This document shows, piece by piece, positions 45,076-55,697 of a DNA stretch of 64,000 nucleotides. The notes under the pieces were generated by a model. It was not told the origin of the DNA, did not search any database, and was given only the letters and a program-made list of their open reading frames with translations. Made by a program: the position numbers and the translations under genes. The stretch comes from Orobanche coerulescens (lineage: Eukaryota > Streptophyta > Magnoliopsida > Lamiales > Orobanchaceae): contig CM065818.1 of assembly GCA_033398695.1 (NCBI GenBank), forward strand, positions 81,960,092 through 82,024,091. The letters are read 5' to 3'. Each line of letters starts with the position of its first letter. The stretch's first letter is position 1.

Positions 45076-45280
45076 GAAATGCCATTATTGCTGATTTTTT
45101 TATTTTTGTTGTTTTTCCTCCTCACATGTCATGATTAGACTTGCATGTTATGTGGGGTGTCTTATATTCATTTTGTTGTGTGATTCCCCCTCCCTTTGAT
45201 TTGATTCCCTTGTATTTTATCTTGTGTTTTGTTTTTCATTTCAAGATCATGTGATCTTGTTTGATTCCTTAGTTTCTAAG

Positions 45281-45306
45281 AAGACTACCATGCTATAAGT
45301 AGTCTT
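45281..45306 (+). promoter_or_regulatory. TATA box inside an inverted repeat, TRG-2 5' LTR
   Basis: AAGACTAC and GTAGTCTT form perfect 8-base arms around a loop that holds the start of TATAAGTA (45294). A further perfect palindrome, CAAGATCATGTGATCTTG, lies 22 bp upstream (45242-45259). The 3' LTR repeats both (TATA at 48576). Confidence 0.65.
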
Positions 45307-45648
45307 GTTGATGCTTTCATTATGCATATTGTATGTTGAAGAAATAAGAATACACTTGTGTTTTCTTGGTGAATGCTTTTCATCGAAACCTTGGTTATAA
45401 TTCGACGCGTTTTCGAGTTTTAATCGAATCGATTCTCAATAGGTCTTGAGAAAAGATTATCTTATCAAACTATAGGTCTAGTTTGATAAATCATTCATAT
45501 TGTTCTTGTTTATGTAAGCCGAATTGCCCTACTTTCGGTTATATCTTACGAGTGTTACACATATACGAGTGTTGTGAGGTAACAAAATATATCCGCTGCA
45601 TTTTCCGGCGAATTTACGTTCATCTTAATACGTAATTCGTATCATTAG

Positions 45649-45661
45649 TGGCATAGGAGCC
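45649..45661 (+). other. TRG-2 primer-binding site candidate
   Basis: TGGCATAGGAGCC sits four bases after the LTR and resembles the tRNA-Met complement with three changes. The position is right but the match is imperfect. Confidence 0.6.
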
Positions 45662-45719
45662 CAAGGTTACTTCCTTGGCGAATTTCTCTTGGCGATTTTC
45701 TTACAAAAAATATCTTACC

Positions 45720-46550
45720 ATGGATTTTTCCAACGATTTCATGGAGAAACTACGTGAAGCACTACACAGCATGCAAGAACCACGTTTTCAAGCAAGAAGA
45801 GGAGGATATGATGCACATTCACCACGTCATGTGGATGAATTTAAAGTTAATGAACTTCCGGAATTTGTCGGAGGTACTAATCCCGATGTTTACTTGGAAT
45901 GGGAGAGGAAGATTGAACGTATGTTCGACTTCAAGCACCTTAACGATGAGAAACGTTGCAAATATGCAATTCTCAAGTTAGGGAAGGGCGCTTCCTTATG
46001 GTTTGAGGGTATGAAAACACAACGAGCTCGTGCGGGAAAAGAGAAAATCCATTCTTGGGATTCTTTGAAGAAAAAACTACGTAAAAGGTATGTCCCGACA
46101 TCACATCGGTTAACCTTATACCGAAAAATTGCGGAGTTCGTACAAGGGAAACTAAGTGTGGAAGAATATATCGAAGAATTTGAAGGCTTGGCCTTAATGG
46201 GAGAACTTGAAGAAAATGAAGAACAACGAATGTCACATTTCTTACGTGGTCTAAATCGAAACATTGCAAATACGGTGGAGTTATACCCATATGGAGATTT
46301 TGACACTTTATGCGGTCTATGCATAAAAATTGAAGCTCAAAACAAGTTGAAGTTTACCAAAACCGAATTTACATCAAAGTTCGAGGATCCAAGTACCGGT
46401 TCAAGTTCAATTACCACAACGATACAGACTCTTATCTCTACTACCATTTCTAAAACCCCCGGCGTACCGAAGGAAACAAGCCTAACCAAAGTAAGGTGTT
46501 TTAAGTGCCAAGGATTCGGTCACTATCAAAATACTTGCCCTAACAAATGA
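45720..46550 (+). pseudogene. gag: TRG-2 gag
   Basis: The ATG at 45720 (acc-ATG-g context) is preferred over an upstream in-frame TTG. The 276-residue product starts MDFSNDFMEKLREAL and contains a retrotransposon gag domain (ELPEFVGGTNPDVYLEWERK near residues 43-62, WFEGMKTQRARAGKEKI, LRKRYVP, VEEYIEEFEGLALM). It ends with a CCHC knuckle, CFKCQGFGHYQNTC. A TGA (46548-46550) follows at once, and the downstream protease is in the same frame. This could be a mutated Arg codon or a readthrough site. The gag itself has no internal break. Confidence 0.9.
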
Positions 46551-47779
46551 GTCGTGACGCTAAGAGAAGCCATCACGATCCGAGACGAGTTGCTAGTCGA
46601 GGACAAAGGAGAAAGACTAGGTGATTCCAACGTGGAGGAAGACGAGGGAGAAGAATATGAAACTTACGAGGCTCCAAACTATGATACCACATTGGTTCTT
46701 CGTACTTTACAAGTCAAACCCATTTCAAATGATTCGGAACAACGGGATTAAATTTTTCACACCAAGTGCCAAGTCGGGAACAAATGGTGTAGTGTGATCA
46801 TTGATGGAGGAAGTTGTACCAACGTAGCGTCAAGGGAGATGGTGACGAAACTCGGACTCATCACTACTACTCACCCAAAACCATACGCATTACATTGGCT
46901 CGATGACGGGAGTAAAGTGAAAGTCTCGAAACAAGTACGGGTCGGTTTGACCATGGGTTCGTACGTCGACAACATAATATGCGATGTACTCCCGATAGAT
47001 GCATGCCATGTACTCTTGGGACGACCATGGCTATTCGATAGAGATGTTTTACATCGAGGAAGAAGTAACGAGTACGAGTTACGGGATAAGGACAAGAGGA
47101 TCGTGTTGAAACCAATGTCACTTCAATCTATGATCCCTAACCGAGGTGAGAAACCGAATCTAACCATGTTTTCTAGTGAGAGGGAAATTGAACTTGGTAC
47201 TGAGATTGGCCGGTCAAAAGAAAACGACAACTTTGGGCCAAATTTTTATAACAACGCGGTTTCTCGTAATGGACTTATCGTCTTGAATGATTACCAAATT
47301 GAGGAAAGTAAATTATTTTGTGATGGGCTATTATTGGAGGAGCCCAACAATATTGAAACGGAGAGTTGGTCAGATTATGACGGACCGCCAGCATTTGATG
47401 AGGAACCAGTTTATGAAGAGGAATCCATAATAAATCCTTTTGTTCCCATTCTTGATGGTGAACCCGATGTGGAATTATCAGTGTTTCCAATTCTAGAGGA
47501 TGAACCCGATTTGAAATTAACCGTGCGTCCCATTTCCGATTTCCGCTCATGTCATGATATCGGTATTACCGGGCAAAGTAATTATTATTATTTTATTAAT
47601 AATGATAGTTATTTTATTGGTGATTCTCGAGGGGGGCCCACTACCTATCGTCTCAAGATTTTGGGCCATGTACGCACTGCAGACATTTTCGAGATCAAAT
47701 ACGTAGAGGTTTTAATTAATTATCTTGATGACGAGGGAAGTCCGGAATTGAGGACAATTCCTTTTAAAGAAGGAGGGGA
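46551..47779 (+). pseudogene. pol: TRG-2 protease and spliced polyprotein tail
   Basis: In the gag frame, an acidic linker (VEEDEGEEYETYEA) leads to a TAA (46749-46751). The protease follows with IIDGGSCTNVAS (near 46796) and HVLLGRPWLFDRDV, typical of plant Ty3/gypsy elements with a DGG active site. Instead of RT, the frame continues into about 200 residues with acidic direct repeats (PILDGEPDVEL, PILEDEPDLKL). It closes with LRTIPFKEGGDD, resembling the polyprotein end of Gypsy-4. RT, RNase H and integrase are absent. The frame runs past the PPT (about 47767-47779) into the LTR. Confidence 0.85.
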
Positions 47780-48926
47780 TGATACGGATCAATCATGTCA
47801 AATGCAGAAGACAAAGTAAGGATCGACGTAAATGACCTTACAACACGCCAGGCACAGATTACTCCGTATTTAGGCGGGAAAACGGACATAAGACGTGGAG
47901 TCTCGTTCTCAGCCGTGTCATATAACACGGCCCGTGTCATGCTATGCCGGAAGGTCGACAATCGGCCGGAAAATGGACGAACTGCCGGAAAAATCACCAC
48001 CGGCCGGAAAATTCACCACCTGCCGGAACTGGCCGATCGCTGCCGACCACCACCTGCCGGAACTGGCCGATCACTGCCGACCGAATCTGGCCGTGTCATT
48101 CGACACGGCCCGTGCCGAGGTGTCCTGGATAATGAAGTCTCGCTGCCGACCGAACCCGACCGTGTCGTCCGACACGGCCCGTGCCGACACAACCCGACCG
48201 TGCCAGGCGACACGGCCGAGTCACACTCTTCCGGATAGTACAATTCCCGCTGTCCGACCAACCCGACCGTGCCAGGCGACACGGTCGAGTCCCTGCCGGC
48301 CAGATGCGTGCCGCGACCGTGCCGATCGACATGGGCCGTGTCCGGCAGACCAGCAAATGCCATTATTGCTGATTTTTTTTATTTTTTGTTGTTTTTCCTC
48401 CCCTCACATGTCATGATTAGACTTGCATGTTATGTGGGGTGTCTTATATTCATTTTGTTGTGTGATTCCCCCTCCCTTTGATTTGATTCCCTTGTATTTT
48501 ATCTTGTGTTTTGTTTTTCATTTCAAGATCATGTGATCTTGTTTGATTCCTTAGTTGCTAAGAAGACTACCATGCTATAAGTAGTCTTGTTGATGCTTTC
48601 ATTATGCATATTGTATGTTGAAGAAATAAGAATACACTTGTATTTTCTTGGTGAATGCTTTTCATCGAAACCTTGGTTATAATTCGACGCGTTTTCGAGT
48701 TTTAATCGAATCGATTCTCAATAGGTCTTGAGAAAAGATTATCTTATCAAACTATAGGTCTAGTTTGATAAATCATTCATATTGTTCTTGTTTATGTAAG
48801 CCGAATTGCCCTACTTTCGGTTATATCTTACGAGTGTTACACATATACGAGTGTTGCGAGGTAACAAAATATATCCGCTGCATTTTCCGGCGAATTTACG
48901 TTCATCTTAATACGTAATTCGTATCA
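47780..48926 (+). repeat. TRG-2 3' LTR (1147 bp)
   Basis: It matches the 5' LTR outside the CpG array. The array carries an extra duplicated ctgccggaactggccgatc unit (48015-48080) and several indels. The purine tract aaagaaggaggggat immediately precedes it. Confidence 0.93.
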
Positions 48927-48931
48927 AAAAT

Positions 48932-49778
48932 ACAGTAGCAGAACAATTTGTTTCCAAAACTAAAAGTTCTGTACCTGAAATGCCATGAAGAATCGGATAG
49001 TCTCTAGCCAGTGGCCCAGCTCACCGCACTTGAGACAAGCATCCATCTTCTTCTTGTTCTTCGGAACCATCGGGGCCTTGCCCTTACCCTTAAGGTCCTT
49101 AGCTTGCGGTCCAGTCCGCTTCTTGGTCCTTTTCTTCTTATTCTTAGACCTCCGAGGTCGAGAAGAAATCACAAGAGCAGACTCCTTCATCCGCGGAGTC
49201 TTCATCTGAGACTGAGCGGTCACAAGTTTGTTCATTAGCCCAGCTAAATTACATGCAATCTCATTGCAGTCGAAGTTCATAACAAACTGTGAGAAGGAAT
49301 CAGGGAGAGACTGTAGGATAAGGTCGGTTTGGAGAGAAGTATCCATTTTCAAATCAAGAGCCTCCAATATCTTGATCATGGATATTATTTTGAGGACGTG
49401 TTCCCCAACCTTCTCACCTTCCTTCATCCTTGCACCGAACAATTGCTTGGATATCTCATATCTACCATAAAGTTCGGTTAAGTGAGATAGAATCTGCCTA
49501 GCAGAAGTCATTTTCTCATGAGCTCTCTGAAGCTCATTAGACATGGAAGTCATCATATAAACACGGACTTTCACGTCATCCTTAACCCACTTTTCGTTGT
49601 TTTCAATCTCTTCTTGATTGGCTCGAGTCCGCACAGGAGGCGCCGGAATGTCCGTCTCCAAGACGTATCCCAGTGCCTCTATACTAAGGACAATCATCAG
49701 ATTGCGGAGCCAATCCACAAAGTTAGGTCGCATTAAGGTGTTCTTTTCGAGCAGAATTGCGAGTGGATTCATTGTCAT
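48932..49778 (-). pseudogene. gag: Copia-2 gag
   Basis: From ATG 49778 the minus strand encodes a copia Gag close to Copia-1 (NFVDWLRNLMIVL, YEISKQLFGARM, Lys-rich KKKRTKKRTG). Seven codons present in Copia-1 (EHSRTAR) are missing near 49470. The zinc knuckle starts CLKCGELGHW, but a lost base shifts the frame and a Cys codon is also mutated, so the CCHC is broken. TRG-2 lies just downstream. Confidence 0.9.
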
Positions 49779-51400
49779 ATTGAGATTTGAGTCTGCATTA
49801 AGTACGATAGATTAATTAGTGACTCATTTAATTATGTTGAGTATAGAATTAAGGTCTTTTCTATTCTTGTTACCCAGCTCCCACTATTTTTATCGGAATA
49901 ACACACTCCCATGTGAAATCCGGAAGTATCGTCGCTCTACTTCATAGTGGTGATCGAGTTCTTTATAAATCTTAATATAGGGCAACCGAACAGGTTTCTA
50001 GTCTATTAATTTTCATAAAGTGGTGTCCAACACCAACCCATCTAATGGATGATTCGATTTTCTTTTTCCCCTTGTTCACTCCCCTCAACCTATACGGTTT
50101 CTATGGTTCGTGAACAAGTTAAGTTTATACCATCGACGCAAATCAGTTTCACAATTGAATTTTATCCGGCAACCTATCAGGTTTCTAGGGATAAAATTTT
50201 CTCCAACCGAAGGCATCCAATGCGCTCCCGGTAATTTATCCATCCTCCCCGAACGACTACCCCGATAACTCGGAAGCATAGCACATCCAGTTTGGATTTC
50301 AATTTCCCGAAAACTCGATGGAGGGAAGGAAAACCTTGAAACCTTATAAACTTAATAATTTATCGTGGGAGAATTTTCGCGATTGACGTTACACTTTGCA
50401 CATTAATAATTTTAGCGCATTTCTGGTATTCATACAATATGAAACAACCATTCACAACCTAGTTGCTACCAACATGTGGTTTATGGACCGTTCCTAGAAA
50501 ACAAAAACTCCGTAATCTAATTACAAGTCTTCATCTTGAATCTTCATCTTCTCGAAATGGATCTTCCTCCGGTCTTCGTCATTACATATAAATTTTAAAT
50601 TGAAAATTGCATCCTAGATAAAAATATTTCTAGTAAAATAAATAGGCTCAAAACAGCCTTTACAACCCAATCGAATAAAATCGAACGATTCAAAAACTAG
50701 GTCCATGAACCACATCACCATTCAAAAATAATGCATCCAACACATTAAATAAATGGCATTCATAATGAATATGAATATTGATCCAATCAATATAAAACAA
50801 TCCATCCAAAACGAATTAATCCAATTAATTCAAACAACCGTCAATTTTAACTTGTTCCGGACGAGAAAATATTTCATTAAATTAATTCCCCTAAGAATAA
50901 AATTACCATAATTAAATCTTAGTCAAATTAAATCCAATTTAATTTGTGGGAAATTAATTATTGAACTAAATATAAAAAATGGAGTCGGAAAACACGGCCG
51001 GGCCAAGCCCGGGACACCGCCTGAGGCCGCCGAGTAGGGCTCGCACAGGTGCCGAGAACGGCCGGAATCCCGCCGAGGACTCGCTCCTGCTGCCACCGCG
51101 GTCCATACAGTGCATCATGAGGCAGTGCCCTGGCTGCTCCAAGCTGCCGGGTCCGTTTACGTTTTTGGCTCGTTTTTCGCCCCGATTCCAAAAATAATAT
51201 TTTTCTAATCTTTATATTACTCATTTAAATCAGTTTCTCAAAAGAAAAATAGATTTATATTATAACATAAAATCATGAAAAATTAATTTTTTAGATGAAC
51301 AATAGAAAATCAACGATTAATACGATTATGATTCCAAATCATACACCATCTAATCAAGCATTCCAAATGCTAATATCATATATACGATCACAAGACCTAC
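49779..51400 (-). other. Copia-2 5' leader with GC-rich block
   Basis: The leader is co-linear with 8545-10155 of Copia-1. The block at 50988-51182 is GC- and CpG-rich in an AT-rich setting, at the same place as in Copia-1, but I cannot align the two blocks. No gene is seen. Confidence 0.75.
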
Positions 51401-51412
51401 GCTCCAATACCA
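51401..51412 (-). other. Copia-2 primer-binding site
   Basis: The minus strand reads TGGTATTGGAGC next to the LTR, two changes from the tRNA-Met complement. Confidence 0.8.
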
Positions 51413-51413
51413 C

Positions 51414-52773
51414 TGTTGGGATTCGGTGCCTAAAACGATGGCCCCGCGGAAGCGGTAAAACGAAAATTAATTCGATCCGAATCCCTACGAGGATCGATCG
51501 AGCTACGTATATACGAATATATAAACGAAAATCAAGAGTCGTAAGAAACTAACCCTCGAAGTCCGTTGATTAAATGGTAACCTACTCTTGAGCTATTCCC
51601 CAAGCTTTAGTTTGATCTCCACGAGTTCAATCCGCTCCAAGCCCATGAACGATCCAACGCCGAAAGCACCGCGTCTCTACTTGCCACGCGCCGGAGAAAC
51701 GACCTGAATGACGGTCACCTTGCTATCCTTCGAGTATACGGCTAGAGCTAAGTGATGAAGCTTCCAATATGAAATTATAACACTCTAAGTGTATAACTCA
51801 CAATCTCTCTTTTATGTCTTGATGTTTTCTCCAAAAAAAAAATAAGGACTTGTGATGAAGATGAAGAAGAAAAGAAGGACTATATGAGAAAAACAATTCT
51901 CTCTCTTCAACACTCACAACTCACGTAGGAAGCTAATAATGTAGGAGGAAGAGTTAGTCTACTCCTTTTTATTCTTCATTCAACAACTCATCAAATCACT
52001 TTTATAATAAAAGAGATTCCATGTCCCCTATTGATAAACATTTCATGATATTAAATCATGAAGTCTTCCACCACATTAGGTGGAAGACAAAGAGGGGGCG
52101 GCCATCTAGAAGCGTAGGAAAAATTCGGTCCGTTTCGGACTCCCGTGAGTCCAAACAGATAAACTTCGATTCTGTTCCGATGTATTTATATCAATTAATT
52201 AATCCAATTAATTAATCATATCATATACATAATAACATAATTAATTTCTCCAAGAAATAATTATATTCATGAATTAAATTAATCACCAAGTAATTTATTT
52301 AATCCATTAGGCCGTAAATCAATTTATCCTATAAATAGATTTAGACATCCAATATCCCAAATTAGATATCCAACATCTAATATTCATAATGAGAGATTTA
52401 GCTCGATTTATTCCGTCGTCAATCCTAATGCGCGACTCGGTAGGTCCGTATCAGTCAGAAATGGGAGGAACCAAAGAGTAGTAGCACCACCTAGCCAGCC
52501 TGGTGGCCTACACTCTACCCTGACTGAGAACGAATGATTGGGATCATTCAAGAACCATTCTGTCGTGAATACCAGTAAATGTATAAACCCTTCTTTCAAA
52601 TGTCCCTGTTCAAGTTATAGGGTCACGGTCAGTCAAACCCTATCTGTACTTGATGCTATGCATGCGTTAATGCAAATCGAGATCATCGAGCTGTCGTGTA
52701 TCTAATACAACTAGCTCCAATGCTTTGGCCAAAGACTTGTGATCTCATCTGCCAATAACCGCATAGGACATAT
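51414..52773 (-). repeat. Copia-2 5' LTR, inner 1360 bp
   Basis: The left edge tgttgggattcgg at 51414 is the LTR terminus on the minus strand. The repeat extends right to gcataggacatat, where Gypsy-2 begins. The outer part of the LTR (about 640 bp by comparison with Copia-1) is not found to the right of Gypsy-2. Confidence 0.9.
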
Positions 52774-53197
52774 TGTAATACCCGGTTGTAATTCAGTCAT
52801 TATCATTCAGTAATTTCATTCGGTAATTGTCACTATGTAATTTTTTCACTTGTTAATAATCATTCATCCGTGTTCACCGTTCGGAATAACTTCGAGTTGT
52901 GTATCGATATTGTTCATTGTTTCAACCTTACTCGGGAAACGAGACAAGAGTATTATCTTGATTGTTGTAATTGATTCATTAGCCGATGTTGACGTTGGAG
53001 TTCATGTCATTTCTAATCTCCCCATTGTTCAAATTGTGTTTTTGTTGGGCGAACCCTTGAAATCATTGCTTGGAACCACCATTTTGGGGTTTCCGTACTT
53101 CCATTTCGTGTTATTGTTTCCCAAATATTGATTCCTATTGCTTTTATTCTCTTCCCGGGTCATTTTTCATCATTTTAGGACCCAGGGGGGGTGTGGG

Positions 53198-53517
53198 CCG
53201 CGGCACAAGGAGTGTGCGCCGCGGCACACACATGCTGCTAATTTGGCCGACCTGACTGTACCGGGGGCCGCAGCTCATGCCGGCAGGGCCGCGGCACACT
53301 GTCGAGTCACTGTCGTGGCATACGCGTCAGGGCCGCGACACACTCGTGTTGCAATTTTCGGCCAACCCGTCTGTACCGGGGGCCGCGGCTCATGCCGACG
53401 GGGCCGCGGCACACTGCCGAGTCACTGCCGCGGCACATTCGTCCGGGCCGCGGCACGCTGCCTATCACTGGGGGTAGTTTTGGCCCTGTGCCGCGGCACA
53501 CTTCGGCCGGGCCACGG
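53198..53517 (+). promoter_or_regulatory. Phased GCCGCGGC-type palindrome array, Gypsy-2 U3
   Basis: Six-base cores (CCGCGG or one-base variants) start at 53198, 53219; 53268, 53289, 53313, 53333; 53383, 53404, 53428, 53448; 53491 and 53512. The two complete quartets have the same steps, 21-24-20, and are 115 bp apart. Spacers are 43-50 bp and two carry a gtaccggg phrase. The layout mirrors Gypsy-1 and TRG-1 with a different motif. Confidence 0.88.
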
Positions 53518-53536
53518 CACACAGTGCAGTCAGCAC

Positions 53537-53543
53537 TATATTT
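53537..53543 (+). promoter_or_regulatory. TATA box, Gypsy-2 LTR
   Basis: TATATTT follows an agtgc...gcact inverted repeat. It sits where the third slot of the last quartet (21-24 rhythm from 53491 and 53512) is expected. Confidence 0.65.
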
Positions 53544-55207
53544 GCGGTTTTCGTGTGGAACAACTCATTTTTTCCCATTTCTTCAACCTATACGAGAGAG
53601 AGGGCTTGAGGGGGCAGACTTTCCATCATCTATCACTTGAGTATTTGATTTTCTTCATCTCCTTTCGATCATGAAGCCCGTATAGTCGATCTAACGCGTG
53701 TTCTTCGGATCAAAGTGCTTGGATCTTCAAGAGGTAATTTCTTTAACATCTTGGATTTCGATTTTGTATTGGGATATAATGATTTGGATGTTGAGATCAT
53801 ATTGTATGAAGTGATATACGTATGATTATGGATATGTTTGATTATTCATTGGATTATTGAAGGATTATTCAAGAACACTTTGAATATTGAATTGGATTTG
53901 GGGGTTTTCGATTAATCATTGTTGTAATCACGAATTTGAATATTCTTATTGGATTATTGATCGTATTGAAGATGTTTTTGTTGATTTGAAACACTTCTTG
54001 GGGATTTGATGTTGGTATTATTGAGGTGTGGTTGTAAACAATCGAAGTTTGGCCACAAAGTGTTCGATATAATGCCCCAATGAACTTGGTTTAGTCGTAT
54101 CGACGTTTTGAGTTCGTTATATTCGTGTTTGATTTGTATGTTGAACGAATTGTTGGTAATTGTGTTATTCAAGGTTGTTCCAGCGACCGATATCTCAATT
54201 AGGACGTTGTTCGTGGAAGGATAATTGTCACCTGTGTTGTGTAAGTTGATTCTTACTCGGTTAAAAGGATATTCATTCCTTTTGTTGTTGTTCATTCATG
54301 ATCATACTCATTCATCATTGTATTAACCGTATTGAGACTTGTAATTGTCGAATAATCACTTCATTCACGAGGAACGACGGTTCCAATCATTTCATTGAGT
54401 TATCAATCACGTCACTATTATTTTCATCTCGGTGAGTCATTCTTGGCCTTATCGAATTATTATTCAATATTACTCTTCATGGTCATTCCTTGCCCATATG
54501 ACCTTCTGGGTTCATATTGCGTGTCCGGGTGGGGATGTGTGGAATTTTTAGTCGGGCACGTGATGGTCATGTGTTGGGTTCACCGACACATTGGACTGTG
54601 CACACGGTAATGTACCTCCGTGAGACTAATTAGGTACAAGGACGGGTGTGTCCGGACACTCGTCTTGTGCACATGCACATACCATTACGGGCGTACTATG
54701 ATACTCCTCTTCAGCATAATTCATAACTAAGGATATTTCATAACTTCAGATATATCATGATTGTGTTTATTCAACTCTTGTGGATTGTTGTTCTGTGTAA
54801 CTGACCCCGTTGGGGGATTTTATTTTCAGGTCACGACAAGGCAAAGGCACGGGAAGAGCATGTTGACGGCGAGGAGTCCCAGTGATACTAGTAGGGGGCC
54901 CCAGTCATCCAGTCATTCAGCCATTTCAGTCATTCTTATTTCTCTTTATTTGTATTTTCCGCTGCAAAATTCCGTTTGAGATGTTTATTTATTCAGGGTG
55001 GTGTATTTTATCTTCATATAAAATATACTAGTATTCTGTATTGTCCTGGTGTATTGTACTTAAGCTCCTCATCGGAGTATTTGGTAATATAATGTGGTTT
55101 GGTACTACAATTATATTATTTAATTCATCAGTTTTCATTCGCCTGGTGGGTCCCAGTCGGGGGTCCACGTCACTGTAATATCCGTCTAGTTTGGGGTGTC
55201 ACAGAGT

Positions 55208-55219
55208 TGGTATCGGAGC
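55208..55219 (+). other. Gypsy-2 primer-binding site
   Basis: TGGTATCGGAGC lies four bases after the LTR, one base different from the tRNA-Met complement and the same variant as in Gypsy-1. Confidence 0.88.
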
Positions 55220-55697
55220 GTGGTTTTGAATACTACATTCCGAGTCATGTCTCATTTGAAATCATCGTCATCGGACTAGTATCATTGGACATTCGCGTCA
55301 CGTGTGACCTGTGCAAATGCCGAGCCAATCAGACCAAGAACTGTAAGATTTCTAATGCCATGGTATAATTTCTGGCAATAATCATTCATTCATAATTCAT
55401 CAGTTAACAATCCTCAATCATCATTTTCATTTTGACCAGGACGGTCATGTTAACTCATTAATCACTCAATTTATTTCATTACTCAGTTGTTGATCTAGAA
55501 GATCATATCATTAATCTTGTTAACTTGTTCAAGATAATCATTTCAATAATTTCATCAGATAATCATGTCACCTCAGTTAATCATTCATGTAATCACTGTG
55601 TTAGACAATGTATGCTCATTTTCATCATCTCATGTCATAATCATAACGTGATATTCATGCGGGAAATATAATTATCATGTGACTTTCCTACTTCAGT
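55220..55697 (+). other. Gypsy-2 leader
   Basis: The leader is non-coding and AT-rich with cattcat-type repeats, closely matching the Gypsy-1 leader (23590-24066). Confidence 0.75.

Larger units (their letters stand above)
44519..45644 (+). repeat. TRG-2 5' LTR (1126 bp)
   Basis: It begins TGATACGGA and ends TTCGTATCA, an unusually long terminal inverted repeat. It contains a CpG-rich hairpin array (about 44650-45075), a TATA box and a U5 region. Long ORFs on both strands within the array reflect GC-rich repeats with few stop codons, not genes. Confidence 0.93.
44519..48926 (+). mobile_element. TRG-2: non-autonomous gag-protease Ty3/gypsy element (4.4 kb)
   Basis: LTRs at 44519-45644 and 47780-48926 are flanked by the TSD AAAAT (44514-44518 and 48927-48931). 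Removing the element restores the Copia gag-protease junction seen in Copia-1 near 11030-11055. The interior encodes Gag and protease, then jumps to a polyprotein end, with no RT, RNase H or integrase. This matches the published TR-GAG class. The LTRs are very similar, so insertion is recent and must have used enzymes supplied in trans. Confidence 0.95.
41519..52773 (-). mobile_element. Copia-2: minus-strand Ty1/copia element, split and truncated
   Basis: This is a sister of Copia-1 with LTR (51414-52773, cut by Gypsy-2), PBS, leader, gag, protease-integrase, RT and RNase H in order from right to left. TRG-2 interrupts it between gag and protease (44519-48926). The left end stops inside the polyprotein C-terminus; the missing 3' LTR is probably 36844-37298. 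Without TRG-2 it spans about 6.8 kb. Nonsense codons and frameshifts make it defective. Confidence 0.93.
52774..55203 (+). repeat. Gypsy-2 5' LTR (2430 bp)
   Basis: The first 45 bases and the R/U5 part (about 54160-55203) match Gypsy-1 closely. The middle of U3 differs: instead of TAGCG palindromes it has a CCGCGG-cored array. The end is gtttggggtgtcaca. An ORF across 53138-53674 merely reads through the GC-rich array. Confidence 0.93.

Noticed and set aside
44535..45138. Overlapping ORFs of 110-167 codons on both strands in the TRG-2 LTR (and again at 47795-48416).
   Set aside because: They arise from a CpG-rich repeat with few stop codons. They have no domain, exist in several frames at once, and differ between the two LTRs by frame-changing indels.
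46548..46550. The TGA after the TRG-2 zinc knuckle as a programmed gag-pol readthrough site.
   Set aside because: The position is suggestive, but a second in-frame TAA follows at 46749 and there is no recognised readthrough context, so mutation is the simpler reading.
53138..53674. A 178-codon ORF in the Gypsy-2 U3.
   Set aside because: It reads through the GCCGCGGC array. The translation is a simple Gly/Arg/Ala-rich repeat, and it overlaps three other frames.
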